A stretch of 14,190 bases of DNA from an uncultured Lachnospiraceae bacterium. GTDB lineage: Bacteria; Bacillota; Clostridia; Lachnospirales; Lachnospiraceae. The notes beneath the pieces are model-generated. The model ran no database searches. It saw only the letters and a program-made list of their open reading frames with translations, and had not been told where the DNA came from. Positions 1 through 5,572 of this stretch are shown one piece after another. The stretch lies in the NCBI GenBank assembly GCA_902803245.1, contig CADCPJ010000306.1, forward strand, positions 1-14,190, in the 5' to 3' direction. Position numbers and translations under genes: made by a program. Within the stretch, counting starts at the first letter, position 1, and the number at the start of each line of letters is the position of its first letter.

Positions 1-200
1 AAATATGATGAACATGCGATGGACAAATGATGATCAGATGATGATTGGATGATACACAAATGATGGATGAATGATGATACGATGACATTTATATGATTAT
101 GGCACCAAATTGACATCAAGGTGAATACATAAAGGAGAAATTTCGGCAAAATATAAATTATTTATCAGAAATTATAAATATATTACGCACTTTACCCAAA
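1..200. other. AT-rich non-coding region with degenerate GATGA-rich stretch
   Basis: No reading frame of useful length is present in this stretch. About the first 95 bases are dominated by irregular ATGATG/GATGA words, with two related blocks that each begin ACAAATGATG (about 24-33 and 56-65). The following 100 bases are very AT-rich. The composition differs sharply from the GC-rich genes downstream. It may be a decayed simple repeat or an upstream regulatory region of the AraC-type gene. Function is unknown. Confidence 0.5.
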
Positions 201-204
201 AGTA

Positions 205-232
205 TTGCATTTCTTTCTGACTTTAGTATAAT
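205..232 (+). promoter_or_regulatory. Putative sigma-A promoter of the AraC-type regulator
   Basis: A perfect TATAAT at 227-232 is preceded, after a 16-bp spacer, by a weak -35 element TTGCAT at 205-210. Transcription would begin near 239 and give a leader of only about 27 nt before the ATG at 266. That leader carries a GAGG ribosome binding site at 254-257. The -35 box is poor (TTG matches only), so an activator may be needed; this last point is inference. Confidence 0.55.
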
Positions 233-265
233 TACCCTATCACTCAGAAAAGTGAGGAAAAAGCG

Positions 266-856
266 ATGGGGAAGAACAAAGGGGTGCAGCTGATTGTACT
301 GTCGCAGCGGGAGGGGCTGTATCGGCAGGTTCTGGAGGAACTGGAGGAGGAGTGCTTTGATTCCGAGGTCTTAAATGCCCATTCCCTAAGTGAGGCTATG
401 GCTTTTATGCAGGCCGTGCGGAGAGGGGTCGTGGTCGCAGATCCGGACAGCTTCCGCAGCATCAAACAGGTGATCCAGGTCCAGTCGGAAGATGAGGTCT
501 TTAAGCTCCCGCGCCACACAAGCATCGAGGGGGCGATCGCATTTATCCGCTACTACGTGCGCATGAATCTCGGAAAAAACCTGACGCTGCTTGATCTTTC
601 AAGCAAGATCGGGCTGTCGCCGAATTACCTCTCGACGCTCTTTCGAAAGGAGACGGGAGTGTCCCTTCGGCAGTTCATCGAGGAGAGCCGCCTGCAGAAG
701 GCCGCTTACCTCCTGGAGATGGAAGAGGCCTATATCGGGGAAATTGCGGGGAGAGTCGGATTTACATCGATCTCATATTTTTGCAAAGTGTTCAAGGACT
801 ATTTCGGTGAGACGCCGAGGCAGTACCGGATGAGCAGCAGAATGGCGAGAAAATGA
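266..856 (+). CDS. AraC-family transcriptional regulator (short, divergent N-terminus)
   Basis: The 196-residue protein ends in a typical AraC/XylS DNA-binding domain with two helix-turn-helix units, roughly residues 107-128 (LSSKIGLSPNYLSTLF) and 156-178 (IGEIAGRVGFTSISYFCKVF). The family tail GETPRQYR follows at 181-188. The first 85 residues have alternating strand/helix character (VQLIVLS, GVVVADP) that loosely recalls a receiver fold, but I recognise no specific ligand or receiver domain. The ATG at 266 has GAGG eight bases upstream. The stop overlaps an upstream ATG of the XdhC-family gene, whose better start is 868, so the two are almost certainly one operon. It probably regulates that operon or nearby metabolism. 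The DNA-binding assignment is secure; the signal it senses is unknown. Confidence 0.88.
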   Translation: MGKNKGVQLIVLSQREGLYRQVLEELEEECFDSEVLNAHSLSEAMAFMQAVRRGVVVADPDSFRSIKQVIQVQSEDEVFKLPRHTSIEGAIAFIRYYVRMNLGKNLTLLDLSSKIGLSPNYLSTLFRKETGVSLRQFIEESRLQKAAYLLEMEEAYIGEIAGRVGFTSISYFCKVFKDYFGETPRQYRMSSRMARK

Positions 857-867
857 GGAGGCAGCTT

Positions 868-1950
868 ATGTTCTATGATTCATTTGCATTCATGAACCCA
901 ATGGAAGAATACTGTCTGATCACCGGCCTTCATGGCAGGCTGCTCGGCGAGCACTGCCTCATTAAGGGCGAGCGCGTGATCTCGGCGAGCGAAGGGTGGC
1001 CTGCCGTCAGGGAAAATGGCGGGGGCGGACAGGAGAAAAACGGAGAACGGCTGTGGAAACCGGATCCCGCGTCGCTCAGAAATATCCTGCCGGAGAGCGA
1101 CGGGACAATACGGACAGAAGAGGGGAGATTTTTCGTCGAGACAATCGGGATGAGGAGGACCCTGATCCTGTGCGGCTTGGGCCACGTCGGGAGGCAGGTC
1201 CTCATACTTGCGAATATGCTGGGCTTTGAGACCTGTGTCCTGGAGGACCGCCCGCTCGTGGCGGAAGGGGCGAGGGAGCTGGGAGCGGACCGCATCCTTA
1301 CAGGCAGCTTCGAAGAGAATCTGCGCATGGTTCCGGAACACGCCGGGAACTTGTATGTGATCATGACCCGCGGACACCGGTACGATATGGAGTGCCTCAA
1401 GATCATACTTAAGAGGAAGAGCACCTACGTGGGGATGATGTGCAGCAGGAAGCGCATCGCCGAGGCGAGGCGCCTCATGGCGGAGGAAGGAATCGGCGAG
1501 GAGGCCTTTGACCGCCTGCACGCGCCGATCGGCCTTGACATCGGGGCGGAGACACCTGAGGAGATTGCGGTCTCGGTCATGGCGGAGATCGTCTCCGTTA
1601 TGAGGAAGACGGGGGCGGACAGCATTCCGAAGGAGATCATGAAAGCCCTGTCCGATTCGAGGAGACGCGTCCTTGCGCAGATCGTGTCGAGGAGCGGGAG
1701 CGCCCCGAGGAAGGCCGGAAGCCGTATGGTCATATACGAGGACGGGAGCTTTGCGGGCACGATCGGAGGCGGATGCATCGAGGCGGACATCATACGGAGG
1801 AGCAGGGAGCTGCTCTTTGAGATGGGCGGACCTTCCCTCGTGAAGGTGGACTTAAGCGGAAAAAACGCCGCGGATACGGAAGGCGCATCCTGCGGCGGTG
1901 TGATGGAAGTGCTTCTTGAAGTGCTGGAACCGGGATCCGGCAGTCAGTGA
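868..1950 (+). CDS. XdhC/CoxI-family molybdenum hydroxylase accessory protein, reversed domain order
   Basis: XdhC proteins bind molybdenum cofactor, help sulfurate it and insert it into hydroxylases such as xanthine dehydrogenase. In this 360-residue protein the Rossmann-type XdhC C-domain comes first: GLGHVGRQ at 103-110, then IMTRGHRYD (165-173), YVGMMCSRKR (187-196) and PIGLDIGAETPEEIAVS (220-236). The XdhC/CoxI domain comes second: SRSGSAPRKAGSRM (274-287), GTIGGGCIEAD (297-307) and CGGVMEVLLEVL (342-353). The canonical order is the opposite. The first 90 residues are poorly conserved and include a Gly-rich linker. I chose the ATG at 868 because GAGGAGG (855-861) lies six bases upstream; an earlier ATG at 853 overlaps the regulator's stop but lacks that spacing. 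No hydroxylase subunit is in the window. The family call is firm; the client enzyme is unknown. Confidence 0.88.
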   Translation: MFYDSFAFMNPMEEYCLITGLHGRLLGEHCLIKGERVISASEGWPAVRENGGGGQEKNGERLWKPDPASLRNILPESDGTIRTEEGRFFVETIGMRRTLILCGLGHVGRQVLILANMLGFETCVLEDRPLVAEGARELGADRILTGSFEENLRMVPEHAGNLYVIMTRGHRYDMECLKIILKRKSTYVGMMCSRKRIAEARRLMAEEGIGEEAFDRLHAPIGLDIGAETPEEIAVSVMAEIVSVMRKTGADSIPKEIMKALSDSRRRVLAQIVSRSGSAPRKAGSRMVIYEDGSFAGTIGGGCIEADIIRRSRELLFEMGGPSLVKVDLSGKNAADTEGASCGGVMEVLLEVLEPGSGSQ

Positions 1951-2480
1951 GGGGCAAAGATCGCCATGGCGTGGAAGCCCATGGGCTCATACTTGTCCAT
2001 GGTCTTGTCCAGCCAGTTGCAGAGCGTGAGGTAGAATTCGCAGATGACTTCCCTGTTCTCCTCGATGGCCTTCTCCTTCACAAAATCCGGGGCTTCCACA
2101 TACTTCTCCTCGTACTCGTCGCTGTCGACGATGAGATCGATGGAGAAATGGCGCTTGTACCTTAAAAGGCGCGGATCCGCATAGTTTTTCCGCATGAGCT
2201 TCACGACCTTGCGCACTTCGCGCGTCATCGCCCGGACATTCTCGAAGGGCATGAGGTTGAGCTCATTTCTCCACTCGAACTCACCGGGGTAGTACTTCTC
2301 GATAAACGGGAAGAAGAGCTGCTTCGTGGCGAGATTGTCGCAGGAGAGCTCGGCCTCCTCGATCCAGTCTGCGTCAGCGTTCATAATTTTCTCGCTCACG
2401 GGAGCGAACCAGAACCGGAGCTTGCGGTTGTGGCCGCGGCGGATGCGGATGCGGTATCTGTTTTCGGCATTCTCAGCCAT
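1944..2480 (-). CDS. Hypothetical protein, 178 residues, family not recognised
   Basis: I do not recognise this protein. It is highly charged and soluble-looking, with no signal peptide or membrane segment. Its N-terminus is basic (RYRIRIRRGHNRKLRFWF), a Tyr/Trp-containing middle follows (FPFIEKYYPGEFEWRNELNLMPFENV), a Lys/Arg-rich helix sits near residues 85-100, and the C-terminal half is acidic. It is supported as a real gene by AAAGGAGA (2488-2495 on the minus strand) seven bases before its ATG and a good promoter at 2523-2550. Its stop codon overlaps the end of the XdhC-family gene, so the two converge. A cytoplasmic role is likely; nothing more specific can be claimed. Confidence 0.8.
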   Translation of the reverse strand: MAENAENRYRIRIRRGHNRKLRFWFAPVSEKIMNADADWIEEAELSCDNLATKQLFFPFIEKYYPGEFEWRNELNLMPFENVRAMTREVRKVVKLMRKNYADPRLLRYKRHFSIDLIVDSDEYEEKYVEAPDFVKEKAIEENREVICEFYLTLCNWLDKTMDKYEPMGFHAMAIFAPH

Positions 2481-2522
2481 GGCGAAGTCTCCTTTGTCAA
2501 AAGATGTTCATCTAAGTACTAT

Positions 2523-2550
2523 ACTATAGCACAGTGCGTTTCATTTTCAA
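2523..2550 (-). promoter_or_regulatory. Putative sigma-A promoter of the hypothetical minus-strand gene
   Basis: Read on the minus strand, TTGAAA (2545-2550) is followed after 16 bp by TATAGT (2523-2528); each matches the consensus at five of six positions. Transcription would start near 2516, giving a short leader of about 35 nt that carries the AAAGGAGA ribosome binding site. Confidence 0.6.
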
Positions 2551-2573
2551 AGGAAACCTTCAAAACAACCCTT

Positions 2574-2679
2574 CCGTCATTTTCCTCCCAAAACAGCCCC
2601 TCCGTCATTTTCCCTCCCAAAACATCCCCTCCGTCATTTTCCCTCCCAAAACAGCCCTTCCGTCATTTTCCTTCAAAAT
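2574..2679. repeat. 29-bp tandem repeat, three and a half copies, between divergent promoters
   Basis: The core CCGTCATTTT begins at 2574, 2602, 2631 and 2660, giving periods of 28, 29 and 29 bp. Each core is followed by CCTCCCAAAACA and a CCC-rich end; the fourth copy is partial. A decayed copy may extend to about 2536. There are no unique spacers, so this is not a CRISPR array. The repeats sit directly between the minus-strand promoter (2523-2550) and the putative alaA promoter (2682-2710), which makes a tandem binding site or a REP-like element plausible. Confidence 0.85.
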
Positions 2680-2681
2680 CC

Positions 2682-2710
2682 TTGACTCCGCAAAAAAACT
2701 GGTCTATCGT
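2682..2710 (+). promoter_or_regulatory. Putative alaA promoter
   Basis: TTGACT (2682-2687) and TATCGT (2705-2710) are separated by 17 bp, matching the sigma-A consensus at five and four of six positions. The leader would run from about 2717 to the ATG at 2763 and contains GGAGGGG at 2746-2752. The -10 is weak, so this is a candidate only. Confidence 0.4.
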
Positions 2711-2762
2711 AAGGGAATCATTGGATTTGACAATCTTAGTGTACTGGAGGGGCATATTTCAT

Positions 2763-3977
2763 ATGAGAACCTTTTCAAAATCGTCGAAGCTGGACAATGT
2801 TCTTTATGACGTAAGGGGACCGGTCGTCGAGGAGGCGGACCGCATGATCTCCGAGGGGCAGAACGTCCTGAAACTCAATATCGGCAATCCCGCGCCTTTC
2901 GGGTTCAACGCGCCGGAGGAAGTGATCCACGATATGGCCCACAACCTGAGGGAGAGCCAGGGATACTCCAACTCCAAGGGAATCTGGGCGGCGAGGAAGG
3001 CGATCATGCAGTACGCCCAGATCCGCAGGCTCCCGAACGTGAGCATGGATGACATCTACACGGGAAACGGCGTCTCGGAGCTCATCAATCTGTGCATGTC
3101 CGCCCTGCTGGACGACGGCGACGAGATCCTGATTCCCGCGCCGGACTACCCGCTGTGGACTGCCTGCGCGACTTTGGCCGGAGGAAAAGCGGTTCACTAC
3201 CTGTGCGACGAACAGGCCGACTGGAACCCTGACCTCGGGGACATCGAGAAGAAGATCACGGACAGGACGAAAGCCATCGTCATCATCAACCCGAACAACC
3301 CGACCGGGGCGGTCTACGACAGGGACGTGCTCATAAGGATCGTTGAGATCGCAAGAAGGCATGAGCTGATCATTTTCGCGGATGAGATCTACGACAGGCT
3401 GCTCATGGACGGATATCAGCACACATCCATCGCTTCGCTGGCCCCGGACCTCTTCTGCGTGACGTTCTCCGGGCTCTCGAAGTCCCACATGATCGCGGGC
3501 TTCCGCGTGGGCTGGATGATCCTGTCCGGCAACAAGAGGGTCGCGGAGGACTACATGGAAGGGATCAAGATGCTCTCGTCCATGCGGCTGTGCTCCAACG
3601 TGCCGGCCCAGTCCATCGTCCAGACCGCCCTGTGGGGAAACCAGAGCGTGGAGACGTATGTGGTGCCGGAGGGGAGAGTGACAAAGCAGAGGGATTACTG
3701 CATCGACCGGCTGAATTCTATCCCGGGGATCAGTGTCGTGAAGCCGAAGGCGGCATTTTACTGCTTCCCGAAGCTCGACGTGGAGAAATTCCACATTAAA
3801 GACGACATGCAGTTTGCCTACGATCTCCTCAAGGACGAGCGGGTGCTTGTCGTGCAGGGAACCGGCTTTAACTGGCCTGAAAACGACCATTTCCGGATCG
3901 TCTATCTTCCGATGCTCACTACGCTGCAGGAGGCGATGGACAAGCTGGAACATTTCCTTTCGTATTACCATCAATAA
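2763..3977 (+). CDS. alaA: Glutamate-pyruvate (alanine) aminotransferase, AlaA type
   Basis: This 404-residue class I PLP-dependent aminotransferase matches E. coli AlaA (YfbQ), as I remember it, from end to end: KSSKLDNVLYDVRGPV at the start, VLKLNIGNPAPFGF (35-48), GNGVSELI (101-108), PAPDYPLWTA (125-134) and the final SYYHQ. AlaA transfers the amino group of glutamate to pyruvate to make alanine in the cytoplasm. Visible PLP-site residues are Asn179 in NPNNPTG, Asp207 and Tyr210 in FADEIYDR, Lys240 in SGLSKS (Schiff base) and Arg248 in GFRVGW. The same frame is open for 111 codons upstream through the repeat array, but GGAGGGG ten bases before 2763 and the family length fix the start there. 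It is monocistronic, with a perfect palindromic terminator 13 bases after the stop. Confidence 0.95.
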   Translation: MRTFSKSSKLDNVLYDVRGPVVEEADRMISEGQNVLKLNIGNPAPFGFNAPEEVIHDMAHNLRESQGYSNSKGIWAARKAIMQYAQIRRLPNVSMDDIYTGNGVSELINLCMSALLDDGDEILIPAPDYPLWTACATLAGGKAVHYLCDEQADWNPDLGDIEKKITDRTKAIVIINPNNPTGAVYDRDVLIRIVEIARRHELIIFADEIYDRLLMDGYQHTSIASLAPDLFCVTFSGLSKSHMIAGFRVGWMILSGNKRVAEDYMEGIKMLSSMRLCSNVPAQSIVQTALWGNQSVETYVVPEGRVTKQRDYCIDRLNSIPGISVVKPKAAFYCFPKLDVEKFHIKDDMQFAYDLLKDERVLVVQGTGFNWPENDHFRIVYLPMLTTLQEAMDKLEHFLSYYHQ

Positions 3978-3990
3978 TACAATTTGTAAC

Positions 3991-4025
3991 GTGACATTGG
4001 GGACTGTCCCCAATGTCACTTTTTT
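3991..4025 (+). terminator. Perfect 29-nt palindromic terminator after alaA
   Basis: Positions 3991-4019 form a perfect palindrome: 14-bp arms (GTGACATTGGGGAC and its complement) around a single T. In RNA this is a 12-13 bp stem with a small loop, followed directly by six T residues (4020-4025). It ends the alaA transcript. A sister copy, differing by one compensated base pair, lies after gdhA at 10888-10916. Confidence 0.9.
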
Positions 4026-4026
4026 G

Positions 4027-4055
4027 TGGACAAGGAAAAATCATTGCGCTATACT
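4027..4055 (+). promoter_or_regulatory. Strong sigma-A promoter of the nucleoside transporter operon
   Basis: TGGACA (4027-4032) and TATACT (4050-4055) are separated by exactly 17 bp, each matching the consensus at five of six positions. The promoter begins one base after the T-run of the alaA terminator, so the operon is transcribed independently. The start would be near 4062, leaving a leader of about 105 nt before the ATG at 4167. Confidence 0.72.
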
Positions 4056-4061
4056 TTTTTT

Positions 4062-4166
4062 ATGCGGGATCCGGAAAAACTGGGGATTCGGATTCTGTGG
4101 TTCCTTTGCAGAGGGGATTGCTTGTCTCCACTGCTGTTACTATGTTCTGATACGGAGGTAATGAGG
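4062..4166 (+). promoter_or_regulatory. About 105-nt 5' leader with a stable hairpin, regulatory role unproven
   Basis: The leader contains a hairpin at 4108-4134: arms GCAG/CTGC and GGGGA/TCTCC, separated by an A.A mismatch and closed by a seven-base loop. It is followed by the GGAGGT ribosome binding site at 4154-4159. The length would suit a riboswitch or attenuator, but the conserved bases of the purine, preQ1 or SAM classes are not apparent and I cannot assign a class. Confidence 0.35.
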
Positions 4167-5369
4167 ATGAAAAGAAAGATTCTGAGCGTACTTACATGTG
4201 TCGGTCTGGCTGTCGGTCTTCTTGGCGGTACTGTCTCAGCAGTGGCAGCTGATGACGCGGCCGGCGATTTCAAGGTCGGTTTCATCATGCTCCACGATGA
4301 GAACTCGACGTATGACCTCAACTTCATCAACGGCGCTACGGAAGCTTGTGAGAAGCTCGGCATCGAGTATTCGATCAAGACGAACGTTCCGGAAGGTCAG
4401 GAGTGCTACGACGCAGCCTGCGAACTGGCGGATGCCGGCTGCAATGCGATCTTCGCCGATTCCTTCGGCCATGAGGACTATATGATCGAAGCGGCCAAGG
4501 AATTCCCGGACGTGCAGTTCTGCCATTCCACGGGCACGAAGGCACACACGGAAGGTCTTGACAATTACCACAATGCATTCGCTTCCATCTATGAGGGACG
4601 CTATCTGGCAGGCGTCGCCGCAGGCATGAAGCTCAACGAAATGATCGCCGATGGCACCATCACGGAAGAGGAAGCCAAGATCGGCTATGTCGGCGCTTAC
4701 ACCTACGCCGAGGTTATCTCCGGTTACACATCCTTCTTCCTCGGCGCCCGCTCCGAGTGCCCGAGCGCGACGATGGAAGTCACGTTCACGGGCTCCTGGT
4801 ACGATGAGACTGCCGAGAAGGAAGGCGCCACGAAGCTCATCAACGACGGCTGCGTCCTGATCAGCCAGCACGCCGATTCCATGGGCGCTCCGACCGCCTG
4901 CGAAGCAGCCGGCGTCCCCGACGTCTCCTATAACGGAAGCACGATCGCTGCCTGCCCGAATACCTTCATCGTTTCTTCCCGCATTGACTGGGCGCCTTAT
5001 TATGAATACGCCATCACCGCTTTCATGAACGGCGAGAATATCGACGCGGATTACATCGGTTCTCTTCAGACCGGATCCGTCGTGCTGACCGAGATCAACG
5101 ACAAGGCTGCGGCAGCTGGCACTGTCGAGCACGTGGAAGAGGTCAAGGCCGCCCTTGAGTCCGGCGACATTCATGTATTTGATACAGCGGCATTTACAGT
5201 GGAAGGCGAGGAACTCACATCTTATATGGCGGACGTTGACACGGATCCGGCCTATGAGGGTGACACAGAGGTCATCTCCGACGGATACTTCCATGAATCC
5301 GAATATCGCTCTGCACCGTACTTCGATCTTCAGATCGACGGCATCACACTGCTCGACACGGCGTTCTGA
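4167..5369 (+). CDS. BMP-family (PnrA-like) nucleoside ABC transporter substrate-binding protein
   Basis: The 400-residue extracytoplasmic binding protein starts with a signal peptide: basic MKRK, a hydrophobic core to about residue 23 and a likely signal peptidase I site AVA|AD after residue 27. No convincing lipobox is visible (Cys11 is in VLTC, too early and wrong in context), which is unusual for a Gram-positive binding protein. The mature part has BMP-family features: DFKVGFIML, FADSFGHEDYM, EGRYLAGVAAGM, IGYVGAYTYAEVISGY and ISQHADSMGAP. Members of this family with NupOPQ-like partners take up purine nucleosides such as guanosine, inosine and adenosine. The start at 4167 lies seven bases after GGAGGT; the alternative ATG at 4161 is only one base from it. 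It heads the transporter operon, and a terminator after it probably makes it the most abundant product. Confidence 0.9.
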   Translation: MKRKILSVLTCVGLAVGLLGGTVSAVAADDAAGDFKVGFIMLHDENSTYDLNFINGATEACEKLGIEYSIKTNVPEGQECYDAACELADAGCNAIFADSFGHEDYMIEAAKEFPDVQFCHSTGTKAHTEGLDNYHNAFASIYEGRYLAGVAAGMKLNEMIADGTITEEEAKIGYVGAYTYAEVISGYTSFFLGARSECPSATMEVTFTGSWYDETAEKEGATKLINDGCVLISQHADSMGAPTACEAAGVPDVSYNGSTIAACPNTFIVSSRIDWAPYYEYAITAFMNGENIDADYIGSLQTGSVVLTEINDKAAAAGTVEHVEEVKAALESGDIHVFDTAAFTVEGEELTSYMADVDTDPAYEGDTEVISDGYFHESEYRSAPYFDLQIDGITLLDTAF

Positions 5370-5390
5370 TTGCAGACAACGCTTATCCGG

Positions 5391-5432
5391 AGGACCCGGG
5401 ATAGAGATTATCCCGGGTTCTTTGTGATTTTG
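5391..5432 (+). terminator. Intra-operon terminator/attenuator after the binding-protein gene
   Basis: A 10-bp perfect stem (ACCCGGGATA at 5394-5403 with its complement at 5409-5418) closes on the loop GAGAT and extends by three further pairs, one of them G.T, to 5391-5421. A T-rich but interrupted tail follows. The interrupted T-run suggests partial termination, giving more binding protein than ATPase and permease, as is usual for ABC importers. Confidence 0.7.
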
Positions 5433-5439
5433 CCGGATG

Positions 5440-5459
5440 TGTCAGGCATTTGCCTGACA
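5440..5459. repeat. 20-bp palindrome upstream of the transporter ATPase
   Basis: The 20 bases form 9-bp arms (TGTCAGGCA and its complement) around a central TT. It could be an operator, a hairpin or an RNA-processing site that stabilises the downstream message. No function is assigned. Confidence 0.5.
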
Positions 5460-5480
5460 GGAACTGCATCTTAAGGAGAA

Positions 5481-5513
5481 CGAAGCGCTCTGCCAAAAAG
5501 GCAGGCGGCTTCG
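5481..5513 (+). promoter_or_regulatory. Hairpin in the leader of the transporter ATPase gene
   Basis: Positions 5481-5494 and 5500-5513 pair as a 6-bp outer stem (CGAAGC) and a 5-bp inner stem (CTGCC), with a three-by-three internal loop and an AAAAA terminal loop. Together with the palindrome at 5440-5459 it forms a structured spacer between the binding-protein terminator and the ATPase start at 5573. Confidence 0.45.
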
Positions 5514-5572
5514 CCGATAAGATGATATGTGTACTGACCGAAATAAAGCATTTTCATAAAGGAGTGAAGGCA

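Noticed and set aside
1..95. GATGA-rich sequence as a coding region rich in Asp/Met
   Set aside because: All frames are broken by stops within a few dozen codons, and no ribosome binding site fits.
2574..2679. Possible CRISPR array
   Set aside because: The 29-bp units are directly adjacent with no unique spacers, and no cas genes are present. It is a plain tandem repeat.
2430..2762. N-terminal extension of AlaA by 111 codons
   Set aside because: The extension runs through the repeat array and the promoter region and overlaps the divergent gene. Homologues start at the equivalent of 2763, which has a good ribosome binding site.
2775..4019. Long open frame of 414 codons on the minus strand opposite alaA
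   Set aside because: It mirrors the codon bias of alaA, shows no family motifs and has no ribosome binding site. The plus-strand protein is clearly AlaA.
4026..4166. Longer start for the BMP protein, or a leader peptide from the in-frame ATG at 4062
   Set aside because: It would put 35 residues before a typical signal peptide and has no ribosome binding site. The ATG at 4062 coincides with the predicted transcription start.
4056..4166. Purine or preQ1 riboswitch before the transporter operon
   Set aside because: The expected conserved core sequences are not visible. It is kept only as an unassigned structured leader.
4236..5294. Open frame of 352 codons opposite the BMP gene
   Set aside because: It is an antisense shadow of a GC-rich gene, and its translation has no recognisable domain.
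5450..5572. Earlier in-frame TTG or ATG starts for the transporter ATPase
   Set aside because: They lie within the palindrome and hairpin region, lack ribosome binding sites and add residues absent from the family.
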